Assembly: GCF_004804355.1 (NCBI RefSeq)
Contig: NZ_SRWZ01000001.1
Span: 496,001 to 560,000 of the forward strand
DNA: 64,000 nucleotides
Source of the DNA: Cognatitamlana onchidii
GTDB taxonomy: Bacteria > Bacteroidota > Bacteroidia > Flavobacteriales > Flavobacteriaceae
Direction: 5' to 3'
A model generated the notes under the pieces. That model was given only the letters and a program-made list of their open reading frames with translations. It did not search any database and was not told the DNA's origin. Position 1 is the stretch's first letter, and each line of letters starts with the position of its first letter. The position numbers were made by a program, and so were the translations under genes. Below are positions 54,461 to 62,899 of this stretch, one piece after another.

Positions 54461-55858
54461 ATGCTTTTTATGCCTAATTTTATTAAACAAAACAAAACGG
54501 CCATATTTCTAATTCTACTCAATTTAATAGCCTACTGGGTATTTGCTTATGATTTAATTAGAGTAGACTATCTTAAATTAATAGGCCTTTACACTGTACT
54601 ATTTTTACTTTTTTATAAACTCACAACAAACTTTAAAAATAACGTAGTCCCCTTAACATATTTAGCATTTAGTTTCAGAGCAATTTTTATTCTTGCCATA
54701 CCAAACTTATCGCAAGACTTTTACAGGTTTATATGGGATGGTAAAATGATTTTAGAAGGATTTAATCCCTACCTGCATACGGTTGATTATTTTATAGGTA
54801 AAGACATACTTCCCATTAACCAGGCCTTAGAACTCAGAGAAGGCATGGGAGCTTTAAATGCAAGTCATTTTACTAACTACCCTCCAATTAATCAACTCTG
54901 TTTTCTTATTGCGGCTTTAGTTTCTAACAAAAGTATTTTAGGAGCTGTGATAACTTTAAGATTTATAATAATTCTAGCAGATTTCGGCACGCTCTATTTT
55001 GGCAAAAAACTTTTAGAAAAACTAAACATTCCTTCCTATAATATCTTTTGGTACATACTTAACCCATTTATCATAATAGAATTAACGGGTAACTTACATT
55101 TTGAGGGGGTGATGATTTTTTTCTTAATTTGGAGTCTCTATCTTTTACATTTGGGCAGGTGGCCCCTAGCTGGTTTGATATTGGCACTTTCGATATCCGT
55201 AAAACTCATTCCTTTAATGTTCTTGCCACTCTTTTTTCAGAGATTAATTTACACTTCAAAACATGAGAATAAAAACACTTTTGATTTAGATGGAATAAAA
55301 AAACTTTTGGGTTTTTACGCAATTACACTTTGCACAACGCTTTTGCTCTTCACACCCTTTTATTCACAAAACTTTATAAATAATTATTCCCAAACGGTGG
55401 CGCTTTGGTTTCAAAATTTTGAATTCAATGCTAGCATTTATTATATAGCGCGATCTATTGGGTACGCTTTTAGAGGGTATAACGAAATTGGTATTATTGG
55501 AAAAGTTATTCCAATTCTAGTGATAACATTTGTTCTTGGACTAAGTTTTTTAAGAAAAAACACCAGCACAAAACAGTTAATTACTGCTATGCTTTTAGCG
55601 CTTTCTTTTTACTATTTTACAGCCACCACAGTGCATCCTTGGTATATTGCTACGTTATTAATCTTATCTGTATTCACCAACTACAAATATCCCTTAGTTT
55701 GGAGTTTTGTTATTATTTTAAGTTATTTAGCTTACATCAATTTAAACCAAGCAGACAAGTCTGAAAATCTTTGGATCATTGCTTTAGAGTATGCTATTGT
55801 TTATACTATTTTTATCTGGGAAGTCTTCATAAAAAAAGCTTCCAAATTGGAAGCTTAA
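54461..55858 (+). CDS. GT87-like membrane glycosyltransferase
   Basis: A 465-residue polytopic membrane protein with about 11 helices. An acidic first-loop motif, DFYRFIWDGK, is followed by GFNPYLH and a loop with NYPPINQL. The order matches lipid-linked mannosyltransferases of the GT-C class, seen in many flavobacteria as predicted mannosyltransferases. The donor is probably a polyprenyl-phosphate sugar. An in-frame ATG at 54470 could be the start. The last codons carry a 10-base-arm hairpin. Confidence 0.75.
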   Translation: MLFMPNFIKQNKTAIFLILLNLIAYWVFAYDLIRVDYLKLIGLYTVLFLLFYKLTTNFKNNVVPLTYLAFSFRAIFILAIPNLSQDFYRFIWDGKMILEGFNPYLHTVDYFIGKDILPINQALELREGMGALNASHFTNYPPINQLCFLIAALVSNKSILGAVITLRFIIILADFGTLYFGKKLLEKLNIPSYNIFWYILNPFIIIELTGNLHFEGVMIFFLIWSLYLLHLGRWPLAGLILALSISVKLIPLMFLPLFFQRLIYTSKHENKNTFDLDGIKKLLGFYAITLCTTLLLFTPFYSQNFINNYSQTVALWFQNFEFNASIYYIARSIGYAFRGYNEIGIIGKVIPILVITFVLGLSFLRKNTSTKQLITAMLLALSFYYFTATTVHPWYIATLLILSVFTNYKYPLVWSFVIILSYLAYINLNQADKSENLWIIALEYAIVYTIFIWEVFIKKASKLEA

Positions 55859-55864
55859 TTTTAT
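55832..55864. terminator. Terminator embedded in the end of the GT87-like gene
   Basis: Perfect 10-base arms (55837-55846 and 55848-55857) flank one base and are built into the last seven codons of the glycosyltransferase. On the minus strand seven T residues follow, so it should end the small exported-protein transcript. On the plus strand a weaker T-rich run follows. Confidence 0.75.
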
Positions 55865-55881
55865 GCTTTTAAGATCTATTT

Positions 55882-56247
55882 CTAACTTTTTTCTAAATCT
55901 GTGATGGTATTTTTATCATCGTGAGTTTCTTCAGTAAAATTATCGTCTTTATTGAACGTTATTTTAAATAAACTTCCAACTAAAGCCTCAGATTTCAAAT
56001 TATACTTCTTTAGTGCAGCCTCTTCTATATGATGAAATGTAAATGATACTACTTTTCCATTCTTGGCTTTTTTCTCGAATGCATATCCTGTTCCATCCAT
56101 TCCTTTATAGGTGGCATATACAATTAATCCGTTTTGATATTCAGCGAAATCCAAATTATTAGGTATCGATGTCTCAGTTTTAAAACTCGATAGTGAGAAC
56201 ACCATTAATACAAATGCGGCTAATACAAAAAGTTGTTTTGTTTTCAT
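55882..56247 (-). CDS. Small exported protein of unknown function
   Basis: A 121-residue protein with a clear signal peptide (about residues 1-22). The mature part has KNGKVVSFTFHHIEEAALKK, then NLKSEALVGSLFKITF. I do not recognise a family. The spacing and residues LK.Y.L followed by F.ITF and an acidic tail resemble the small cytoplasmic protein at 56418-56642, so the two may be paralogues from one duplication. The terminator lies inside the convergent gene. Confidence 0.7.
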   Translation of the reverse strand: MKTKQLFVLAAFVLMVFSLSSFKTETSIPNNLDFAEYQNGLIVYATYKGMDGTGYAFEKKAKNGKVVSFTFHHIEEAALKKYNLKSEALVGSLFKITFNKDDNFTEETHDDKNTITDLEKS

Positions 56248-56417
56248 GATTTTAAAAATTTAAATATTCATAGTGTTTGTTATTGGGGAGTATCCAAAAA
56301 CTATACCATTAAACTTTGTTATACAGTTTTAAATATACGGTTTATTCAACAATATGCTTAGCTTATTATTAAAATTACTCATACTGCTAAGGTTTAACCT
56401 TAAAAGTTACTATGTTG

Positions 56418-56642
56418 TTAATCTATAGGTTTTAAACTCTCTACCCGATAAATAGGGTCATCTTCATCACCATCTTCAATAAAAGTGATTCTAAAGTTTA
56501 AATCTATTAGACGTTTATCATTTTGCAAATCATATTGCTTTAAAACTCGGGGATGTACTTCTTCAAAAGCCAGTTCTTCTCCATTCTCGAACCAAAAGGT
56601 GTAGTAACCGTTTTTGTAATTCTTAAAAACAGCTGTTCTCAT
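56418..56642 (-). CDS. Small cytoplasmic protein of unknown function
   Basis: A 74-residue protein without a signal peptide. It has NGYYTFWFENGEELAFEEV followed by LKQYDL and FRITF, then an acidic stretch. The second half follows the same order as the exported protein at 55882-56247. It lies 28 bases downstream of an acidic small gene on the same strand. Confidence 0.7.
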   Translation of the reverse strand: MRTAVFKNYKNGYYTFWFENGEELAFEEVHPRVLKQYDLQNDKRLIDLNFRITFIEDGDEDDPIYRVESLKPID

Positions 56643-56670
56643 AATAAGTAATTAGGTAATATTGAGGTTA

Positions 56671-56973
56671 TTAATCATCTATTTTAGGTGGCTGGACAGC
56701 CTCAGGGTCATTGTCTGCAAATTCTTCATAATCATCTACATCATAATTCTCCATGGTAACTGCTAATTTCGAACTAACTTTCACTAGATACATGGTATCT
56801 TTAGTGGTTACCTCAACTGCTTCAATCATGTCGTTATGCTGATTTCTAAAAGATATAATGTGGTCATCATCATATCCGTCTGGATAGCGTTCTACTAACA
56901 AGGCTAAAATCTCTGGTGTCAACTTTTTAAAATCTACAATGACACGTTTTAGGTTATCATCTCTATTTTTCAT
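56671..56973 (-). CDS. Small acidic conserved protein of unknown function
   Basis: A 100-residue acidic protein. It begins MKNRDDNLKRVIVDFKKL, and the end is Asp/Glu-rich (DVDDYEEFADNDPEA). I believe similar proteins occur widely in Flavobacteriia, but I cannot name a function. It probably forms an operon with the 74-residue gene directly downstream. Confidence 0.72.
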   Translation of the reverse strand: MKNRDDNLKRVIVDFKKLTPEILALLVERYPDGYDDDHIISFRNQHNDMIEAVEVTTKDTMYLVKVSSKLAVTMENYDVDDYEEFADNDPEAVQPPKIDD

Positions 56974-57144
56974 AAAGCCAAAATTTAAATTTGGTAGGTT
57001 TTCGTAGCAAAAAGATACAAAAAAATAAAATTTCAGGCATCTTTTAATACTTGGCCGTTATTCTTAAAAAAAATAAAGGTCAACTACCTAGTTTAACTAT
57101 ATGTTAAATGAACAAAAAATTAATGATACTTTTTAGGGTCTGCT

Positions 57145-57984
57145 TTAAAGCATCTTTAGGTTATTTAGCTCTTGAGTGGTGAGATGTTTCCAATGGCCTC
57201 TGGGAATATCTTTTTTAGTTAAATGACCAATAGCCACACAATCTAAACTTAAAATATCATACTGAAAATGCTCAAAAATAGTTCTTATTATAGTATTCCC
57301 GGTGTTCTTAATTTTCAACCCTACTTCCTTTTTACTAGCCCCCTCAATATAGCTTATTTCTTCCACTTCGATAAGTTTGCCTTCAACCTTAAAACCATTC
57401 TGTATCTTTTTTAAATCTTCTAGTTTTAAATTTTTATCCAACTCGATATGGAATAGTCGAGCCACACCGTTCTTTGAGTTAGTAAACTTTTTAGCAATAG
57501 TGTCATCATTAGTAAAAAGCAATAAACCTTTTGAGTTTCTTCCTAAGCGACCTATGGGTTTTATTTTAGAATTAGTAGCATTGGCTACCAGGTCCATTAC
57601 TGTTCTCCCTTTTCCCTCACTAGTAGTGGTAGCAAAACCTTTGGGTTTGTTTAACAAAACATAAGCCTTCTTTTCCGGGCTAATTCTGGCGCCATCATAG
57701 CGCACTTCGTCTCCTGGCTTTACTTTGTATCCCATTTCTGTAACAACCTTTCCATTTACCGCAACCAGACCAGTAGCTATATGCACATCTGCTTCTCTTC
57801 TTGAACACATACCAGAATTGGCTACATATTTATTTAAACGAATAACCTCCGAACTTTCTGGTTTCTTTGAAGACGATTTACTTTTATTAGTAGTTGTGAC
57901 TTTACCCTTAAAAGCTTTAGAAAACCGTGGGTTTCCTTTTCCCTTTCTCGAAGCATTACCTTTTCCGCCTTGTTGTCTGCTCAT
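57145..57984 (-). CDS. RsuA/RluB-type pseudouridine synthase homologue lacking the catalytic Asp
   Basis: A 279-residue protein from ATG 57984. The frame also opens at TTG 58002, but that codon lies in a -7-like promoter box. After a basic, Gly/Lys-rich leader (residues 1-45) comes an S4 RNA-binding domain (RLNKYVANSGMCSRREAD), then LLNKPKGFATTT. Where active members have GRLD, this protein has GRLG (Gly148), and NDG is NDD. The later EGRNRQVRRMF-type block reads KIKNTGNTIIRTIFEHF. It may be an inactive RNA-binding relative. It is the last gene of the mevalonate operon. Confidence 0.82.
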   Translation of the reverse strand: MSRQQGGKGNASRKGKGNPRFSKAFKGKVTTTNKSKSSSKKPESSEVIRLNKYVANSGMCSRREADVHIATGLVAVNGKVVTEMGYKVKPGDEVRYDGARISPEKKAYVLLNKPKGFATTTSEGKGRTVMDLVANATNSKIKPIGRLGRNSKGLLLFTNDDTIAKKFTNSKNGVARLFHIELDKNLKLEDLKKIQNGFKVEGKLIEVEEISYIEGASKKEVGLKIKNTGNTIIRTIFEHFQYDILSLDCVAIGHLTKKDIPRGHWKHLTTQELNNLKML

Positions 57985-57999
57985 TACTTTAATTTTTTG

Positions 58000-58007
58000 C
58001 AAAGATA
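58000..58007 (-). promoter_or_regulatory. Possible -7 promoter box before the pseudouridine-synthase homologue
   Basis: On the minus strand the bases read TATCTTTG, a match to TAnnTTTG, 16 bases before ATG 57984. A TTG start at 58002 would lie inside it, which favours the later ATG. Confidence 0.4.
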
Positions 58008-58113
58008 TAGTATAAACAGGACAATTGCTTTATTAATACTTATATCTCATTTAAAGTTAAAAATTAGGATTGTATTATAAAAACTTAAGAATTAGCCTCG
58101 GCAAACTTTTTAT

Positions 58114-59016
58114 TTAAATCCTATTTAATATCACGCTTGGATCTATTAATAATATACTAAATACACCAGCAAGAATTATGAATTTTAAGATATTATGTAA
58201 TATGAGATAATGAATTTTGGTATCAGATTTCCAAAGAAGCACCATAAACACCATTAGCAAAGCAATGCTCAAGTAGAAGAAAACAAACATATAACCTACT
58301 TCATATTTAAAAAGCAATAAATAAGAGGGGATAATGGTTAATACGGCCAAAACTGTAAGCATGATTTTCGAGACTCTTTCTCCATAAATTACAGGAATAG
58401 TAGTATAGTTCTGTGCAATATCTCCCTTAATATTCTCTAAATCTTTCGTTAGCTCTCGCATAGCTATCATTAAAAACAGAAAAATAGCATGCACAAAAAT
58501 AACACCATCAAAATTTTTGTAATACAGGAAAATTGCGAAAAACGGTGTTATTGTAAGAATAGCAGAGGTTAAATTGCCTATAAATGGTAGTTTCTTTAGT
58601 TTATGTGAATAAAACCAAATACCGAAAATGTACACTGAGAAAAAAACCACGGCATTAAAGGATACATAACTGGCCATAATAACCGCCATAAAATTAAGAA
58701 CAAAGTAAAACGATAGTTTTGTGTTTTGGCTTACCAACCTATCTAATCTCGATTTTATAGGTCTATTTATTAGATCTTTCTCTGAATCATAAAAATTATT
58801 AATAATATAGCCTGCAGCTATAGTGGCCGCAGAAGCTAAAACAAGCATAAACAAATTTAAATCGAAAACCACCTCTTTTAGTGGCCGATTATACGCTAAA
58901 ATATAAATAGCTGTTAAATATTGAGCAAAAACTATAACCAGAATATTATAGCCTCTAACCACAGAAAACATGCTAAAAAACTTTAATAAGATATGTTTCT
59001 GTTTTCTAGATAGCAT
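58114..59016 (-). CDS. UbiA-family prenyltransferase, geranylgeranylglycerol-phosphate geranylgeranyltransferase-like
   Basis: A 300-residue membrane prenyltransferase with about nine helices. The two Asp-rich motifs are NNFYDSEKDLINRP and ELTKDLENIKGD. Its neighbours are mevalonate-pathway genes, so the chain donor is a polyprenyl diphosphate. The archaeal ether-lipid enzyme DGGGP synthase is the closest named relative I recognise. The acceptor could also be a quinone, haem or another lipid. It starts 55 bases after the GHMP kinase gene. Confidence 0.82.
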   Translation of the reverse strand: MLSRKQKHILLKFFSMFSVVRGYNILVIVFAQYLTAIYILAYNRPLKEVVFDLNLFMLVLASAATIAAGYIINNFYDSEKDLINRPIKSRLDRLVSQNTKLSFYFVLNFMAVIMASYVSFNAVVFFSVYIFGIWFYSHKLKKLPFIGNLTSAILTITPFFAIFLYYKNFDGVIFVHAIFLFLMIAMRELTKDLENIKGDIAQNYTTIPVIYGERVSKIMLTVLAVLTIIPSYLLLFKYEVGYMFVFFYLSIALLMVFMVLLWKSDTKIHYLILHNILKFIILAGVFSILLIDPSVILNRI

Positions 59017-59071
59017 ACTAATTCATGATCAAAGTTCTGAAATACCAGATTGACAATAAATATACAGAAAA

Positions 59072-60001
59072 TTAGAAGTTGTATACTACTTCCAAATTAT
59101 AATCAGAGAGTGATTTTTTTGCTCTATCTAAATCCTCGGTAAAACCAAGAATATAACCTCCACCGCCAGAACCGCAAAGCTTTAAAAAGTATTCGTTGGT
59201 TTCGATGCCCTTACTCCATAACTCATGAAATTGCTTAGGAATCATCGGTTTAAAATTGTTCAACACAATTTTAGAAAGCTTTTTAGTATTTTTAAACAAA
59301 GACTTTATGTCTCCATTCAGGAAATCGTCCACACAAGCATCAGTATGCTTTATAAATTGATTTTTAAGCATATTCCTAAAACCTTCTTGCTTCATATTTT
59401 CCATAAACAGACTCACCATGGGTGCCGTTTCACCTATAACTCCACTATCTATTAAAAACACAGCCCCCTTGCCTTCACTCTTTTGAGCCGGAATGCCTGT
59501 AGCCTCAATATTATCTTTTGAATTGATTAGAATAGGAATACTTAAATAACTATTTAAGGGATCTAATCCGGAAGACTTACCATGAAAAAACGACTCCATT
59601 GCTGCAAAAATAGCCTTAAGTTTTAAAAGTTTTTCTCTAGTTAAGTTTTCAAGCACCGTAATTTTATCGAAAGCATATTTGTCATAAATTGCAGCCACCA
59701 ATGCTCCACTACTACCAACACCATAACCTTGAGGTATAGAAGAATCAAAGTACATTCCTAAATTCACATCTTCATGCAATCTATCTATATCGAACCGAAC
59801 CAAGCTTGCATCTATATCTTGAATATGACTAGCAAATTGTTTCAGACTTTCATTGGATTTTAGCACAATTTCTGAAGTATTGCCATCAAGCTTTAAAGCC
59901 CCATTATAAAAACTGTATGGAATTGATAATCCTTTAGAATCTTTGATAATACCATATTCACCAAAAAGTAAAATTTTAGAATAAAATAAGGGTCCTTTCA
60001 T
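59072..60001 (-). CDS. GHMP kinase, mevalonate kinase-like
   Basis: A 309-residue kinase. The N-terminus has SKILLFGEYGIIKDS, and the ATP loop is QGYGVGSSGALVAAIY. A later GKSSGLDPL and a C-terminal KLCGSGGGGYILGF complete the fold. In this order in flavobacteria it is taken to be mevalonate kinase or phosphomevalonate kinase. A TATATTTG -7 box lies on the minus strand at 60033-60040, 32 bases before the start. It follows the mvaD gene after 67 bases. Confidence 0.87.
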   Translation of the reverse strand: MKGPLFYSKILLFGEYGIIKDSKGLSIPYSFYNGALKLDGNTSEIVLKSNESLKQFASHIQDIDASLVRFDIDRLHEDVNLGMYFDSSIPQGYGVGSSGALVAAIYDKYAFDKITVLENLTREKLLKLKAIFAAMESFFHGKSSGLDPLNSYLSIPILINSKDNIEATGIPAQKSEGKGAVFLIDSGVIGETAPMVSLFMENMKQEGFRNMLKNQFIKHTDACVDDFLNGDIKSLFKNTKKLSKIVLNNFKPMIPKQFHELWSKGIETNEYFLKLCGSGGGGYILGFTEDLDRAKKSLSDYNLEVVYNF

Positions 60002-60032
60002 AATAGCTTTTTTGTACGAATATTTTGTTTAT

Positions 60033-60040
60033 CAAATATA
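60033..60040 (-). promoter_or_regulatory. Possible -7 promoter box for the GHMP kinase gene
   Basis: A perfect minus-strand TATATTTG is found in the 67-base gap between the mvaD and kinase genes. The nearest TTTG is 13 bases away, less than the consensus spacing. Confidence 0.35.
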
Positions 60041-60068
60041 GTGATTTTTTAAACAAAAATATGTCGAT

Positions 60069-61148
60069 TTATATTTGTTTAGCTCCCAAACCAACAACAT
60101 CGCAAATATACTGTCCATTTTGACAATATACAACTAATTCATTTTTAATGAATTCTAGCACCACAGAGGCTTCCTGCTCAGGATATAGGACATGCACATT
60201 GGCTCCTGCATCTAAAGTAAAGCAAACTTTTGATCCCGTTTTCTTTCTAAAACCCCAAATTTTATTAATAATCTCTAGTGTGTTTGGCTTCATAAGGATA
60301 AAATAGGGCAAACTAGTCATCATCATAGCATGCAGAGTCAATGCTTCGCTTTCAACCAATTCTATAAATTCATCTAAACGACCTTCTTTTAGAATAGAAA
60401 TTAATTGTGATAAGTTATTGTTAGCCTGCTTAAACCGCTCACTAGAAAAAGGATGTCCATGCATTAAATTATGACCTACCGTACTACTAACCTGCTTTTC
60501 GCCTTTATCAACCAATAAAATAGTGTCCTGATAATTTTGGAAATTTTGGTGTACTTCATAAGGGTATTGAATTCCAAACAAATTCGAACTTCCATCAATT
60601 CTATCGTGCTTACCCCAAACTACAAGATTTCCCTCTAAACTTCTACAAGCGCTACCAGATCCTAATCTTGCAATAAACGAAGCCTTTCTTAGAAAATCTT
60701 CTTCAGACATTTCAAAACAAAGCTTCTTTTCAATACTCAGTAAACACAAGGCTAGAGCACTCATTCCCGAAGCCGAAGATGCGATACCCGAGCTATGCGG
60801 AAATGTGTTTGATGTCTCTATTTTAAAATGGTACGCCTTTAAAAAAGGTAAATATACCTCTACACGTTTAAAAAATGTAGCAATTTTTGGCTTAAAATCA
60901 TCTTTCTTAACGCCATCCAAAAACACTTCAAAAGAAAAATCTTCTTCTCTCTCGTTTTTAGTAAAACTAAGTTTAGTAGTGGTTTTACAATTATCTAACG
61001 TAAAACTTATTGATGGATTCTCTGGAATTTGGTCTTGCTTCTTACCCCAATATTTAACTAAAGCAATATTACTTGGGGACACCCATGTAAAACTACCATT
61101 TTCAACTTGTTCCGCATATACTTGGGGAATAAACTCGTCGTGTATCAT
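60069..61148 (-). CDS. mvaD: Diphosphomevalonate decarboxylase
   Basis: A 359-residue enzyme that turns mevalonate diphosphate into isopentenyl diphosphate. Visible features are SPSNIALVKYWGKK, the ATP loop SSGIASSASGMSALAL, ARLGSGSACRSLEG, and the catalytic Asp in CFTLDAGANVHVL. It shows that this cell uses the mevalonate route for isoprenoids, as many flavobacteria do. It follows the DUF1697 gene by 3 bases. Confidence 0.93.
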   Translation of the reverse strand: MIHDEFIPQVYAEQVENGSFTWVSPSNIALVKYWGKKQDQIPENPSISFTLDNCKTTTKLSFTKNEREEDFSFEVFLDGVKKDDFKPKIATFFKRVEVYLPFLKAYHFKIETSNTFPHSSGIASSASGMSALALCLLSIEKKLCFEMSEEDFLRKASFIARLGSGSACRSLEGNLVVWGKHDRIDGSSNLFGIQYPYEVHQNFQNYQDTILLVDKGEKQVSSTVGHNLMHGHPFSSERFKQANNNLSQLISILKEGRLDEFIELVESEALTLHAMMMTSLPYFILMKPNTLEIINKIWGFRKKTGSKVCFTLDAGANVHVLYPEQEASVVLEFIKNELVVYCQNGQYICDVVGLGAKQI

Positions 61149-61151
61149 GTT

Positions 61152-61688
61152 CTAATTATCAGTTGACAAAGATAACAACTTTAGCATAGTTTTATAGTTT
61201 CTAGCCGTTGCGGTAACTTTTAATTTGCGCTCAAAAAAGTTATTGTTAAGTTTGGCTTTACCGTACCCTACTGAACAATAAAAATAAATTGCCTTCTTTG
61301 TTATAACAAAGGTTTCATTTGGATAAGACAGCGTCTCAACACTTTTTACTAATTCTACACCTGGCGCTTTAAAGAGTATCATAAAATAACTATTTTCTTT
61401 TTGTTCTTCAGGGAACGGACAAGCATCGAAAATAGTTTTTAAGTGGTTGGGCGTAAAAACTATGTTTGGTACTTCAAACCCAAAATGTGTTTTTATAGCA
61501 TCATAAATAACATCTTGTAGTTTTTCCTTGTCATTCTCTAGGGACTCAAATATAACATTGCCACTTTGAATATAAGTTTGCACAGCTTTTAGCCCTGCAT
61601 CCGTCAATACTTCCTTGAGCAAAGCCATGGGTACTTTTTTTTGACCACCTACATTAATCCCCCTTAAAAGCGCTACATATTTTTTCAT
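61152..61688 (-). CDS. DUF1697 domain protein
   Basis: A 178-residue DUF1697 protein. The N-terminal YVALLRGINVGGQKKVPMAL stretch and TYIQSGNVIFES are the family signature, and the end is basic. The function of the family is not known. It overlaps the flavoprotein gene upstream by 4 bases and precedes mvaD. Confidence 0.9.
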   Translation of the reverse strand: MKKYVALLRGINVGGQKKVPMALLKEVLTDAGLKAVQTYIQSGNVIFESLENDKEKLQDVIYDAIKTHFGFEVPNIVFTPNHLKTIFDACPFPEEQKENSYFMILFKAPGVELVKSVETLSYPNETFVITKKAIYFYCSVGYGKAKLNNNFFERKLKVTATARNYKTMLKLLSLSTDN

Positions 61689-62899
61689 TTATTTACAATA
61701 CTATGAGCCGCAATAAAAGCACCTGTCCATGCATTTTGAAAATTAAACCCTCCTGTTACGGCATCAATGTTTAGCACCTCTCCAGCAAAATATAAATTTG
61801 GAATCACTTTACTTTCAAAGGTTTTAAAATTAACCTCTTTTAAGTCCACTCCTCCGGCTGTAACAAACTCTTCCTTAAAAGTACTTTTCCCATTAACCTT
61901 AAAAACAGCCTGAGTTAATTGCGATGCGAGCGCTTCTAATTGTTCCTTATTCAAATCTGCCCATCGCGTATTTTGGTTAAAACCAGACGCTAAAACCAAT
62001 TTATGCCAAAGTCGTTTCGGTAAATTGAACTGCGTAGATTTAAATACTGTTTTTTTCGCCAATTCCTGTTTTAAACCTTTTAAAATCTCTAAACAATCAA
62101 ACAAGGTATGTCTAATAAAATTGATTTGAATTTCAAATTTATAATCTCTTTTAAATAGTTCTATAGCTCCAAAAGCTGAAAGTTTTAAAATAGAAGGGGC
62201 GCTTAAACCCCAATGCGTAATTAACAAGGGGCCTTCACTTTGTAAATCTGAGTTTATTACATGAACCTCAACATCTTTAACCACTACTCCTGGAATATCT
62301 TTGAGCCTATCATCATCAATATTAAATGTAAACAAGGAAGGAACAGGCTGGGAAATGGTGTGTCCCAAGGCTTCTAAAAGATTCCATATTTTGGGATTGC
62401 TCCCCGTAGCTAATAATATCTTCGATGCCGAAAATAGCCCCTGAGACGTTTTTATGAGGAAAGTGCCCTTTTCTTTTTTAAAGGATTTTACAGCCTGGCT
62501 ATACAAGACTTCTACTCCATGGTTTTTAGCCTCACTTAAGAAGCAATCAATAATTGTCTGTGATGAATTACTTACAGGAAACATTCTACCATCTTCTTCG
62601 ATCTTCAGTTCTACACCTCGCTTTTCGAACCATTCAATAGTGTCTCCTGTCATAAACTTATGAAAAGGCCCGAGCAACTCCTTTTCGCCTCTGGGGTAGT
62701 TTCGGACCAATTCCTTAGGCATAAACTCGGCATGTGTAACATTGCACCTGCCACCACCAGACACTCTAACTTTTGTTAAGCCCTCCTTTCCTCTTTCAAG
62801 AATGGCCACTTTTAGGTTTGGATTTTGCTCTGCCATATTTATAGCTGCAAAAAAGCCAGCAGCACCACCACCAATAATAATCACATCTTTTTCTATCAT
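61685..62899 (-). CDS. BaiN/HI0933-like NAD(P)/FAD-dependent oxidoreductase
   Basis: A 404-residue flavoprotein. It begins DVIIIGGGAAGFFAAINMA, then VRVSGGGRCNVTH, and has LLATGSNPKIWNLL and a late NLYFAGEVLNIDAVTGGFNFQ. The layout is that of the BaiN-like family, whose cellular substrate is not well defined. It overlaps both neighbours by 4 bases. Confidence 0.9.
   Translation of the reverse strand: MIEKDVIIIGGGAAGFFAAINMAEQNPNLKVAILERGKEGLTKVRVSGGGRCNVTHAEFMPKELVRNYPRGEKELLGPFHKFMTGDTIEWFEKRGVELKIEEDGRMFPVSNSSQTIIDCFLSEAKNHGVEVLYSQAVKSFKKEKGTFLIKTSQGLFSASKILLATGSNPKIWNLLEALGHTISQPVPSLFTFNIDDDRLKDIPGVVVKDVEVHVINSDLQSEGPLLITHWGLSAPSILKLSAFGAIELFKRDYKFEIQINFIRHTLFDCLEILKGLKQELAKKTVFKSTQFNLPKRLWHKLVLASGFNQNTRWADLNKEQLEALASQLTQAVFKVNGKSTFKEEFVTAGGVDLKEVNFKTFESKVIPNLYFAGEVLNIDAVTGGFNFQNAWTGAFIAAHSIVNK

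Noticed and set aside
56388-56402. Palindrome TAAGGTT-T-AACCTTA after the 74-residue gene
   Set aside because: It lacks a U-tract on either strand and the loop would be too tight; no function can be argued.
57985-58002. TTG start of the pseudouridine-synthase homologue
   Set aside because: The codon lies inside a -7-like promoter box, and ATG 57984 follows directly.
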